From Liolophura sinensis (taxonomy: Eukaryota; Mollusca; Polyplacophora; Chitonida; Chitonidae): DNA of 64,000 nucleotides. Of the stretch, positions 12,501-21,089 are shown piece after piece (position 1 is the stretch's first letter; each line of letters opens with the position of its first letter). The stretch covers positions 4,969,501 to 5,033,500 of the forward strand of contig NC_088303.1 in NCBI RefSeq assembly GCF_032854445.1, given 5' to 3'. Made by a program: the position numbers and the translations under genes. The notes below the pieces were generated by a model. That model had not been told where the DNA came from. It worked only from the letters and a program-made list of their open reading frames with translations, and ran no database searches.

Positions 12501-15500
12501 TCATACACAGGTACTCAGGGAACATGGGACAGCAGGAACATAAGGTACGTCATACACAGGTACTCAGGGAACATGGGACAGCAGGAACATAAGGTATGTT
12601 ATATACAGGTACTCAGGGAACATGGGATAGCAGGAACATAAGGTATGTTATATACAGGTACTCAGGGAAAATGGGATAGCAGGAAAATATATGGCAATAT
12701 CTCAGCCATAGCGTGGCCAACCAATAAGTTTGACATAGATCGAATACATTGATAGACAGCTATTGTAATACTGTACATTGTAGATACACTTAGTGTAGAC
12801 CCAGAGTCACTGAGCAAGAGGATCGTGTGCTTCACTTGGCTCATGTGTTTCACTTGGCTCATGTGTATACCATTTGGGCAAGCTTTTCTGAAGGCACACC
12901 TGTTCGACGGGGTTCATATCGGTTTCCCCAACCTGCATTTTACACCATACGACAGTCCATAATTTTGACAGTCCAGTATTGTTTAGTAGCTTTGCTAATG
13001 CTTAATGAATTCTCTTTAAAGAGAACAAAGGCAGAGATAGACAAGGGCAAACTGAAGCAGATAGAGCAGCAGGATGCTCAGCTGGCGCGGATCATTCATG
13101 AACAAGATAAGCTGAAGGCCAAGAAAGCAAGACAGAAGAAGCAAAAGTCAATGGAGGAGGCCAGGAAGCAGGTAGGCAGCTTGGGTCCTGTGTCTGTACA
13201 GGATTGCCTTCATAGCTGACATCACCAGGAACACATGTTCATGTACCTAGGTGTGTAATACCAGGGGTTAGGTGTTGATTCCAGTTATAATTATTACCAG
13301 AGCTTTGTTTGAATAAATATTCTCTGCGTTTTGATTTACTTATTGTTTATTCGATACTTTTACATCATACTCAAGAATATTCACTTACACATGCATATAA
13401 CAGCGACCAGCATAATGGTGAGAGGAATCTGGCCTTAGCCTGGGGCAGAACTTCCCACATACAATCGGAGAGGAAGCCAGCATGAGTTGGACTTCAAATT
13501 ACAGTGGCTGCATTGGTGAGAAGCTTCTGAGTCATTGTGCTGCACTAGCACGCTAGCCCCTTCGGCCATGTTCAGTCATCATTTATGACTACATGTAGGT
13601 GTACACTAAGAGAGCAGGTTGTGACCAAGTTGTTCAGGCGCTGGCCTGTCAGTAAATAGGACACAAGGTGCAGATTCAAAGCGGACTTTGTACAGGCTGT
13701 GACCAAGTTGGTTGTTCAGGCGTTGGCCTGTCAGTAAATAGGACGCAAGGTGCAGGTTCAAACCAGACTTTGTACAGGCTGTGACCAAGTTGTTCAGGCT
13801 CTGGCCTGTCAGTAAATAGGACACAAGGTGCAGGTTCAAACCAGACTTTGTACAGGCTGTGACCAAGTTGTTCAGGCGCTGGTCTGTCAGTAAATAGGAC
13901 ACAAGGTATAGGTTCAAACCAGACTTTGTACAGGCTGTGACCAAGTTGTTCAGGCGCTGGCCTGTCAGTAAATAGGACACAAGGTGCAGATTCAAAGCAG
14001 ACTTTGTACAGGCTGTGACCAAGTTGGTTGTTCAGGTGTTGGCCTGTCAGTAAATAGAACACAAGGTGCAGATTCAGACCGGACTTTGTACAGGCTGTGA
14101 CCAAGTTGTTCAGGCGCTGGCCTGTCAGTAAATAGGAAACAAGGTGCAGGTTCAAACCAGACTTTGTACAGGCTGTGACCAAGTTGGTTGTTCAGGCGTT
14201 GGCCTGTCAGTAAATAGGACACAAGGTGCAGGTTCAAACCAGACTTTGTACAGGCTGTGACCAAGTTGTTCAGGCTCTGGCCTGTCAGTAAATAGGACAC
14301 AAGGTGCAGGTTCAAGCAAGACTTTGTACAGGCTGTGACCAAGTTGTTCAGGCGCTGGCCTGTCAGTAAATAGGACACAAGGTGCAAGTTCAAACCAGAC
14401 TTTGTACAGGCTGTGACCAAGTTGTTCAGGTGCTGACCTGTCAGTAAATAGGACACAAGGTAGAGGTTCAAACGGTACTTTGTACAGGGAATTTGTAGAT
14501 TTCCCCTCTCTTAGTGTTTTTGGGAACCTGGTAATAGTAAGCAGTTAATTACGCTCTTTCATATCTGTTTGTCACACATTGAAAAGTTTGCCAGTAAATT
14601 GCCAAAAGTTGGTGGTTTACCCTGGGCACACTTTTTTCTTCCACAAGTAAACCTGGCTGCCAAAAAAATTCTTGACTCAATGAAATGAAGAAGTAAATAA
14701 TTCCATGTATATGGGGATTTTGTGTATGGACTTGATGTACTGTAATAAGCACACCCTGATCTGAACTGGTGGAGTTAATATACATACAGTGATGATACGT
14801 ACTGTACATAGTTATGATACATACATAGTTATGAGACATGCATCTATAATTATACTACCTTCATAGTTATGATACGTACATAGTTTACAATAGACCATAA
14901 TCATGCCGATCAATATTTCAGAGAGGCCAGCAAGAAGCGTTGCGCTCCCAGAGTGTGGATGAGCTGGGCTTGGGGGGTGGGGAGGTAGGCTCCCCTAACT
15001 CTCACGCCAGCAGTGGCAGTGGTACCCCCAGCTCTCACCGCTCCCCTAGAGAACATAATGGGCTAGTGAGGTTTGAGGAGCCCATGTCCCCATCCTCTCC
15101 TCAGTCTCGGGGATGGTCCCCAACAGGCCATGACCAGAGTTCCCCATTATACAGAGGGAGGTCCCCCAGGGAAGAGCCTCCTCGCAGAATGTCACCAGCA
15201 GATCTGCCTCCTGAGGATGCTTTAGAGGTGGAGAGATGGCTGGGGCGGAACCATGCCCACTCTCAGTCAACAGCCAATCAGAGGATACCACCACGCTCGC
15301 GTGATCAGCGAGTGACACACTCCCCCTCTCCTCCTGGCAGTTATCACAGCGAAGACGCTGCCCAGGAAAATCTAAGGTGAGTTTTGAAGAGATATGAAAA
15401 AATTGAAAGCTATCAGCCCAAATTAGACAGTGGCAACCGTTTGAGATTAACATTGATAGTTAGCAATGTGAGGCTATTGGATTAAGATTTTCCTGATGTC

Positions 15501-16914
15501 ATTACCATTTTTGTGTGTAAGATGCGTGTACTTCAGATATTGTCCTCTTTGATAAATGTCTGGAATTCATCTGTAACTAGATCAGCTTTCCATGTCTTAA
15601 ACAACCGATAGCTAGTCCGCTTTATCTCAGTGGGTAGAGTGCTGTACTTTGGATGTGGAAATCTGAGTTCAAATCCTGGAGTTGATCACTGGCTAAATCA
15701 TTCAACTATACATTTGTACTGTGACAAAACTAGTTCCAGCAAGTGTAAAAATATAGCCTTATGTTTTAATATCTGGAGGATTACCGTGCAAAATTTTGCT
15801 GAACTGTTGTTTTGAATTCATAGACACAACGTACCTCAGCCCAATGTCACTTCTCAGAGAGATCAAAGTCCAGTGCCATTCAACATCGCAATGGCAATTG
15901 ATCCCACCTACCGACCCCAGCCACAGGATCCTAGGCCCATTGCCAGGATGTCAGAGCCCCGCCCACCTTTGATACAGTCACAGTCATATCCAGTTACATC
16001 TGGTAAGTGTTCAATACTCCTGTCAGTGCTATTACAACAGACTCCTTTTATGTAACAAGCTATTTCTGCCAAGATTCTGATTCTGTACAATAACAGACTT
16101 TCCAGCATAATTGCATTACTGGGATCATGTATTTTGTCATGAATGCACAGGGCTCATGTTTGGCATGAGAAACATGATTAATGCACTTCTATACTTCTGA
16201 TACAAGGTGTTTCAAAAAGGTGGATGTAATTTCAAAGCAGTGTATTTCACAAAGGCAACATGTTATTACACAAAAGTTACAAATGGTTTAATGATTGACC
16301 AAGTTTTACTAACCACCTGTTGCGCCGTCCACCAGAGCTTTGCTACATGCACAGCATGATAGTACTTTCATTCGTCCATGTTGTCACTTGCTACGACAAG
16401 TCACAAATAAAGTTTGAGAGGTTTTGCATATTTTTGTTAATTAAAACTTGAAACATGTCTTACCCAAGATAAAATGTCCAGAGAAGTTTTGGACCCATTT
16501 GCCATTTTTGACAAAATTATGTACGTTCTTTTTCCCCTGTGACCTTTGACATAGCTATTATTGTGAATGCTCAGACTGGTTGGAGACATGTAGTGCTGTC
16601 ATAATATTTCCAGAATGATTCTTTCAGTTGTATTTGAAACAGCAGAGTGGTCTATTAGAAACCTTCTTGAATCAGCGGGAGGTAATTGTGGCTTTGCTTG
16701 TACACATATGTTGAAATAATTAGACTTTATCCTTGTTATTGTGATTCTTCCTATTTCAGGACCTGTGGACCATGAAGAAGAACTTGAAGAAGATTACGAT
16801 GAGGATGACCCTGGGTGGGCCCCAGTTCAAGGTCAAAGGAGGTCAAATATGGAAAAGATGAAGAAAGTCTCAAAGAAACCTGCTGGAAAGAGAAGTAGCT
16901 GCAAACAGCAGTAA
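516..16914 (+). CDS. CCDC50: CCDC50-like ubiquitin-binding coiled-coil protein (12 coding exons, complete)
   Basis: Spliced gene. Exons: 516-582, 3248-3310, 3526-3664, 5291-5384, 6202-6343, 7283-7355, 10711-10825, 11284-11319, 13022-13171, 14922-15376, 15824-16002, 16760-16914. All phases match and the total of 1668 nt gives 555 residues plus TAA. Residues 23-43 (VCRKWLVHEDGVLAHKLQ) match the N-terminal CCDC50 domain (VCRDFAVLEDHTLAHSLQ in human). Residues 65-180 are a charged coiled coil. The helices DEKIAKSV, DYARKMQEKE, ELARLLQEQE and DAQLARIIHEQD fit the repeated MIU-type motifs of CCDC50. Residues 300-440 are rich in SP dipeptides; the end is acidic (EEELEEDYDEDD) then basic. Known family role: CCDC50/Ymer binds K63-linked ubiquitin, acting in EGFR and NF-kB signalling and in autophagy; function here is inferred. 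The ATG sits in a good context (accATGG). It is longer than the short human form because of the SP-rich exon 10. Confidence 0.9.
583..3247 (+). other. CCDC50 intron 1
   Basis: 2.7-kb intron, AT-rich, with no coding signal I can support. The only recognisable content is a degenerate dispersed-repeat fragment near 2868-2999. Confidence 0.75.
2868..2999 (+). repeat. Dispersed SINE-tail-like fragment
   Basis: Contains the ordered blocks ATCTTGCCAAATGTTG, CCCTGGGCACTCTGG, TTTCCTCC and TTGAGTGTGGCATTAA. The same order appears at 5446-5575, 14584-14690, 37352-37455, 37622-37735 and 48540-48680. It looks like a diverged 3' half of the SINE family seen at 49848. Confidence 0.5.
3248..3310 (+). CDS. 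CCDC50: CCDC50 exon 2
   Basis: TTTGCAG acceptor and A|GTAAGT donor. Encodes VCRKWLVHEDGVLAHKLQNEE, the most conserved N-terminal block of the family. Confidence 0.9.
3526..3664 (+). CDS. CCDC50: CCDC50 exon 3
   Basis: TTTCAG acceptor and CA|GTGAGT donor. Encodes a basic stretch (LNRYNRRTVREDIPIAKLVQ) leading into a Q/E-rich coiled coil, parallel to NVQRNRLVQHDLQVAKQLQ in the human protein. Confidence 0.88.
3762..5205. repeat. 17/26-bp compound minisatellite in CCDC50 intron 3
   Basis: About 1.4 kb built from a 17-bp unit (GACCTGGTAGACACACT) mixed with a 26-bp form that contains an extra 9-bp ATATGGTAG. The minus strand is open in more than one frame for hundreds of codons (up to about 476) because the unit has no stop in that direction. 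These frames are repeat by-products, not genes. Confidence 0.95.
5291..5384 (+). CDS. CCDC50: CCDC50 exon 4
   Basis: TTTCAG acceptor and GAA|GTGAGT donor, ending in phase 0. Encodes AEEDEKIAKSVMKDLDTEEA and the following helix, matching the first ubiquitin-binding-type helix of CCDC50 (DCEIAQEIQEKL in human). Confidence 0.88.
5446..5575 (+). repeat. Dispersed SINE-tail-like fragment
   Basis: Blocks GTCAGTAACTTGTCAAAGG, CCATAACTCTGACCACC and TTGTTGAGTATGGCTTTAA followed by a CAATAAATCAAA tail. Diverged member of the dispersed family noted at 2868. Confidence 0.5.
6202..6343 (+). CDS. CCDC50: CCDC50 exon 5
   Basis: TTTAATAG acceptor and AAAG|GTGGGT donor. Encodes DYARKMQEKERRRFERWK and a long highly charged helix ending EEARLVLNK. 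This aligns with DIARLLQEKELQEEKKRKK of human CCDC50. Confidence 0.9.
6715..6915. repeat. Unclassified dispersed repeat, copy 1 (CCDC50 intron 5)
   Basis: Shares a colinear run of similar blocks with 54790-54985: CCAATATAT, a T-run, ACAACATCCTCATATCTTTAC, then AAGAAATGTAAT and TTTCAGCACTACT. Seen only by comparing the two copies. No termini or target duplication were found. Confidence 0.55.
6975..7247 (-). mobile_element. Full-length tRNA-derived SINE (minus strand)
   Basis: Reads on the minus strand as a tRNA-like head (A box near GGCTCAGT.GGTTAGCGCG, B box GAGCTCAAATCC), a body containing CATGCTGGCTTCCTCTCC, and a tail ATACCAATCAAATAAATAAA. It is flanked by a 13-bp target duplication CGCCTGTGATTTA at 6962-6974 and 7248-7260. 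It lies in CCDC50 intron 5, about 20 bases upstream of the exon 6 acceptor. Confidence 0.9.
7283..7355 (+). CDS. CCDC50: CCDC50 exon 6
   Basis: CTTTGTAG acceptor and GTCAG|GTAAG donor. Encodes DSRGGDSLVEGGHGRQSSGD, a glycine/serine-rich linker. Phase 1 in, phase 2 out, consistent with both neighbours. Confidence 0.8.
8050..8079 (+). other. G-quadruplex-type G-run tract
   Basis: Four or more G runs of at least three (GGG, G7, G5, G5, GGG) separated by one or two bases fit the canonical quadruplex pattern on the plus strand, which is also the CCDC50 pre-mRNA strand. Confidence 0.6.
8810..9690. repeat. Degenerate about 155-bp tandem repeat
   Basis: The ordered blocks GACCT.TTCTTA.GTGAC, TTTCCACCACAATT, GTGATTCT and ACCTTTCATGTTAATTA recur. 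ACCTTTCATGTTAA-type blocks fall near 8925, 9080, 9385, 9540 and 9670, so spacing is about 155 or its double. An old, diverged array just upstream of the younger 47-bp array. Confidence 0.65.
9703..10571. repeat. 47-bp minisatellite in CCDC50 intron 6
   Basis: About 18 copies of a 47-bp unit containing TAACCTAGATGACTTCATAC and CATGTACCATGTTTACTG. Variants alternate ACTGACTAACAG with ACTGGCTAACAA. Ends about 140 bases before exon 7. Confidence 0.95.
10711..10825 (+). CDS. CCDC50: CCDC50 exon 7
   Basis: Encodes RIEDEGDFSDFYIPPADHME and a following helix, donor GAG|GTGGGT. Two in-phase acceptors are possible: TTGCCAG before 10711, or GGGGCAG before 10729; the second removes six residues. I chose 10711 for its better pyrimidine context. 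The acidic/aromatic segment parallels the YADSYYYEDGG region of human CCDC50. Confidence 0.78.
11284..11319 (+). CDS. CCDC50: CCDC50 exon 8, 36-nt microexon encoding ELARLLQEQEHK
   Basis: Exactly 12 codons between TTTATAG and AAG|GTATGT, phase 0 on both sides, so it could be skipped without shifting frame. The peptide matches the DAEIARKLQEEELL ubiquitin-binding helix of human CCDC50. The last 17-20 bases and the donor site are repeated in the minisatellite that follows. Confidence 0.85.
11303..12690. repeat. 49-bp minisatellite that begins inside exon 8
   Basis: About 28 copies of a 49-bp unit containing CAGGAACATAAG|GTATGT, i.e. the end of exon 8 and its donor site, followed by TATATACAGGTACTCAGG and GAACATGGGACAG. 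Variants swap GTATGTTATATACAG with GTACGTCATACACAG, and GGGACAG with GGGATAG. Confidence 0.95.
13022..13171 (+). CDS. CCDC50: CCDC50 exon 9
   Basis: Acceptor TTTAAAG and donor CAG|GTAGGC, 50 codons, phase 0. Encodes RTKAEIDKGKLKQIEQQDAQ then LARIIHEQDKLKAKKARQKK. This matches the region around [20 protein letters not shown] in human CCDC50. Confidence 0.9.
13330..13572 (-). mobile_element. Diverged tRNA-derived SINE (minus strand)
   Basis: Same order of blocks as the element at 6975: a CTCAAGAATATTCACTTA tail region, AGCATAATGGTGAGAGGAA, GAGAGGAAGCCAGCATGAG, and a head with GGTGAGAAGCTTCTGAGTCA. About a fifth of positions differ from the full-length copies. No clear target duplication. Confidence 0.75.
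13606..14490. repeat. 78/82-bp minisatellite in CCDC50 intron 9
   Basis: About 11 copies containing TGTGACCAAGTTGTTCAGGC, CTGTCAGTAAATAGGACAC and GGTGCAGGTTCAAACC. An extra TTGG-type 4-bp block gives the 82-bp form. Open frames of 138-168 codons on the minus strand are by-products. Each unit carries a B-box-like GGTTCAAACC. Confidence 0.95.
14584..14690 (+). repeat. Dispersed SINE-tail-like fragment
   Basis: Blocks GCCAGTAAATTGCCAAAAG, TGGTGGTTTACCCTGGGCAC, TTCTTCCAC and AATTCTTGACT place it in the family noted at 2868. Confidence 0.5.
14922..15376 (+). CDS. CCDC50: CCDC50 exon 10, SP-rich region
   Basis: Acceptor ATTTCAG and donor CTAAG|GTGAGT; 151 codons. Starts RGQQEALRSQSVDELGLGGG, then serine/proline-rich with many SP and SPR motifs, ending SYHSEDAAQENLR. 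The composition suggests a disordered region with proline-directed phosphorylation sites (inference). It is GC-rich compared with the introns. Confidence 0.88.
15613..15700 (+). mobile_element. tRNA-like SINE head fragment
   Basis: TATCTCAGTGGGTAGAGTG resembles an A box and GAGTTCAAATCC a B box, spaced as in tRNA-derived SINEs. A full cloverleaf with a paired acceptor stem is not evident, so I do not call a tRNA gene. Lies in CCDC50 intron 10. Confidence 0.5.
15824..16002 (+). CDS. CCDC50: CCDC50 exon 11
   Basis: Acceptor TTCATAG and donor TCTG|GTAAGT. Encodes a proline-rich stretch with TYRPQPQDPRPIARMSEPRP. No named domain; phases fit exons 10 and 12. Confidence 0.82.
16760..16914 (+). CDS. 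CCDC50: CCDC50 exon 12 (stop codon)
   Basis: Acceptor CTATTTCAG. Encodes GPVDHEEELEEDYDEDDPGW then a basic tail (KKVSKKPAGKRSSCKQQ) and TAA at 16912-16914. The acidic-then-basic end is clear; its role is unknown. Confidence 0.85.
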
Positions 16915-19900
16915 ATTTCACCTGCCTCTCCACAGCAGTAGACTCAACGATATTATTTCTTATTTGATATTATGTAAATTATCCTGTTTATTATTCCTGT
17001 AAATTACCTGTTACCATGGTAATGGTTAGACAACTGACAAGTGATACATTCTGGCTTGGTCTCTGCTAGAATTCAGTCTAATTGCCACTTGAGATGATAT
17101 TTCAAAGTTTCTTGTCTACAGGTACAGTAATTATCCTGTGTATTGAGTCTGGTCATATTTACTATTTACTTGTATCCACTCCAAATACATGACGTACACA
17201 ATCACGAAGGCCAAAACTCAAGATCGCCAAAGATTTTAACTATACATGGTCTGGCTTCATGGACTGGTAATTATCCACAGCTTCCATTAGTAGAATTTGG
17301 TGGTACATCTAGTTACTTACTGTTTAAAATGATAGTTGTAACAACAGTGTTTAATGAACCTTTTGAAATTACATGTACACAGTATACTGTACACACGTCT
17401 GTGAGTTATTTAGTGAAAACAAAAATGATACACTTTTTGTGTATTGTATCGTCAGGTTTACTTGTAACAACAAATACTGTGCAAAGTAATGATTAGAAGC
17501 AGAGTGGAGATTTTAAATATTCCAAATATACATAAACATGTTGTACTTAAAATGCCTGCACTTGCATATTTCAGAACTAGTGTGCAGAGATATGATTTAT
17601 ATGTACATACATGTAACTAAGTTTCAGTAATATTGTCCGGGCACATGTTGTTATAGGTATTAGTGTGAACTGGTATTAAATTGAAAGCAAAATGAATTCA
17701 TGTAAATATCATTTAGTGTGTCATACATTATTTTATGCACTTGTTTATATTTCAGATACACTACATAACTTTGTCCTTAATATAGCCCACACTTGTGTCA
17801 CATCAAGTGTCACAAAGAGAGCATATTCTTCTGATATCATACTAAATGCCTGTGTGGAATGCTCCAGTCGGCTTGTGTGCTGGTACATTTAATACATTAG
17901 TGACATTTGCTGGCATTGACTCTGGCTTCATGAACTTCAATTCTGAGAATTCTTATCTTAAAGGGGTGTTTCGAAGATTGTTTGGAGGATATGGTGATAT
18001 CCCAGTGGTAAAATGTACATTTTTAAGGTTAAAATTGAGATCACTTATATCAAGACATTGGTAACAATCCTTTGGGCACATGGGGTCATTGTCTGGGTAC
18101 TAGTGAGTTGAAGTTAGTTACACTTACCTGGAAATTTTGATGTCATTGCGCACTCACAGAACTCATTATTAGGCAGTGTGCAGTGTCACTGGAATGCTTA
18201 CTCACAGTTAATGACTGGATTTTGGCTGAATTTTTTACAAAATACATATAGCTGTTAGTAATTGTTCTGCTTGACCCTTTGTGCTTAACTGTGCTGTTAT
18301 TATTAGCTGCTGCAGTGAAAAATTGTTGGGTATTTAAATCCTGGGAGAGGGTAATGGCTTCCTTCGCCAGATTTGGACATAGCCATAATTAACATTTTTA
18401 CCATATATGGATACTGTTTCTCCACACCAAACCCTCAGATAACATCTGCCTTTAGGCAGGAAATATGCTTGTGCTAGTCAAAGAAACTATGAATTGCACG
18501 TAAAGTGTTACATGTATTTCCTTATTAGTTGATAGATATTTTTTCATGATGCCATGCGTTTGTTGGGGTTATAACTTGACCAGTCTGATATGTTTTGAGA
18601 GAGCTCATTTGTTGATGGTGGACCAAGTTGCTGTTTAGACACTCTATCTACCTCACAAATTATCTACATGTTCGTAGTTTCATGAGGGAAGAACGAGGCA
18701 AAATACAAACAGGTTGCTTCAACAGCTGCAACTAACAGATATTTGCTGTTGGCTTAGAATCTGTGTTTGATGCCAAAAAGTTCACAATTTCAGGTGCTAG
18801 AAGTTATAGGTCCAAGTGACACCCCTGACAACTATTGACGTATTTTTGTACATGTTACATGCATGTCATATCAAGCAGATCATTTGGTTTTATTCATGCA
18901 GATAAAACATGAGTGCCTGTGTGATTTAGGTCTGGGATGATGTTGTTATTGTTTCAGCCACATGTTCCTGTGTCAGCCAGATACGTCTATTTCAGCATTG
19001 GAGGTGGTATCAGATGAATCTCTGGTCATAATATTTTTCACCAGTTTTTCAGTGTTTTTCTTTTTTTTTTCACAAAAAAACATGTCAACAGACACAACAA
19101 CACAAACCTAATTCATATTTATTAAATCCTTTCAAGATAATTTGAGGGTGGAAAATGTGATTTTAAGACCTTCATACACATGCCATGGAACCACTAGACA
19201 TCTAAGCCCTTGTACATTAGTTTGGTATGTACAAGGTTATGACTTTACCAGTTATGACTCTCACGTTTCACCTGTCACTTTCCACTCACTTTTCACCTGT
19301 CACTTCCCACCCACCTCTTACTTCCCACTTTGCACTTTTCACCACCAACTTTCCACTCACCTTTCACCTCAAACCTTCTACTCCCTACCTCTAATATTCT
19401 CACCCATCTCTCTTACTTTCCATCCTCTCATATTCTCACCCATCTCTCTTACTTACTTGCCATTCTTTCATTTCCTCTGTGCTCATTACCCCTCCCCCCC
19501 CCCCCCCACCCCAACATTATCAATGTGTAGAATGTGCCAGCACCCAGGAAAGTATTAAGCAAATTGGTTTCAACAGTATCGGACACAAATTGCCATTGTT
19601 AACAAAATTGCATAATGATATAAATGTGTAAGTTATAACGGTATGTTCAAACATAAACGTGTCCTTGTCTATCACACTATTAAATTTTAGTTCATTTTTG
19701 GGGCCTATGTCAAACAAATATATGCATTTTAAACTTTGTGTAAAGATTTTGTGCACATATCATTTATAGATGGGGAAGTGGTAGTTTGTACTTATTCTCA
19801 TACTCCTATAATTTCATTTTATTTCAAAGTTCATATTATCGTTATTTTGGGATATGTAGTAAACCATTCAAAACAGGGGTAGAAATGAACCTGTTTTCTG

Positions 19901-20662
19901 TCTTTTTAAAGGTTGTTTTTTGTTGTCATGAACCACATGTAAGCCACATTAAAAACTGGGTTGTACCAAAATCTGTCAATCTGAAAAGAAGAAAATAAAA
20001 AGTCTCAAGAACTAAAGCACACGGGTCATTTTGCAACGCGCCTACATAAATGTGCTATGTGTAGGACAGAAGGCATGTCACTTCAACATCGCTTCATTTC
20101 ATTTCTCAGTACTCGTCTTTTAACTGCTTGAAGTGACACTAAGCCATAACCATTCATTGATTCTCTGTACACTATTTAAAGCTTGGTCAAAGTTTAGAAT
20201 GCTTCTCGGTGTGTGAGTCTATATGCTAGTATGAAATATCATCTGTTTGCATCTTTATATATACATTTACCAAATCCCATTTTCCAGTATGGTTTATACT
20301 TGTTTTCCACATCTGTGTTATTTTATAATATTAAGAAGTATTGAGTTTTAATTAAGAGTTTAACTTTAGTAAGCAAACGTACTCCAAACCATTTACAGTG
20401 GATTCTGATTACTAGTATTTTGCATGTATACTTGTATTGAGCTAAACTACTTTGGATGCTCATTTGTACATATATATATTTTTTTGGGCCTGCATGTTTT
20501 TGTTCATAGCTGTATAATTGTGTATATTTTTAAGAGCCAGTGGTTCATCCAATTTTGTGTTGGGCGCAGAGCTTACGTAAGACAATTTAGCTTATCTGGC
20601 GTTATTAAATTGGTTTGTAAAATTCTGGTAAATGGAAAGTGTTCAAGGCCAATATAAATAAA
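16915..20662 (+). other. Probable CCDC50 3' UTR and downstream DNA
   Basis: No coding signal. AATAAA signals at 19994-19999 and 20657-20662 could end the transcript, which would give a 3-3.7 kb 3' UTR; I cannot decide between them or exclude an earlier variant signal. A pyrimidine-rich tract lies at 19250-19513. Confidence 0.4.
19250..19513 (+). repeat. Pyrimidine-rich tract with poly-C run
   Basis: About 260 bases dominated by C and T (repeated CACCTGTCACTTTCCACTCA and TATTCTCACCCATCTCTCTT blocks), ending in a C run of about 15 at 19494. The purine strand could form triplex or i-motif structures (inference). Confidence 0.7.
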
Positions 20663-21089
20663 ACAGTAAATTTACTGGGCACATGTACTCATACTTTTAA
20701 ATTTTCATGTATTTACAAAATTATTACCTGTACATAAATTACTTCCAGTATGGATTTTTATAAAATGATAGCTTTTCCTGGCCAGTTCTAAACACTTATC
20801 ACAGAAACACACATCACAGGTATACTGAAACGATTGAAGAAAGAAGCCGCTAGAGGGGGAAGATTTCACGTATGAAGGTACATTTACATGTTTAGCACCC
20901 GTACATCTTGTAGCAAAGACATCCAAGATTTTTGTTGTATGTTATTGAAATGACATCTGCTGGTTTTATCAAAGTTTCGGTGCATTCTGTTATTGTTCGC
21001 CAGATTTTATTTTTTGATGACCGAATCATTATGTTAAAATTGTTTAAATGTATTATGCATGATCAAGGGCCCTCACACTTACTGCCCTG

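Noticed and set aside
13606-14471. 138-168-codon minus-strand frames
   Set aside because: 78/82-bp minisatellite; frame shifts with the 4-bp length variant.
15613-15690. tRNA gene
   Set aside because: A- and B-box-like segments are present, but acceptor and anticodon stems do not pair convincingly; kept as a SINE head fragment.
16200-16560. Possible mariner-like remnant (GTGTTTCAAAAAGGTGG start)
   Set aside because: No matching inverted end, no TA duplication and no transposase fragment found.
19142-19558. 138-codon plus-strand frame
   Set aside because: Translation of the pyrimidine-rich tract; low complexity.
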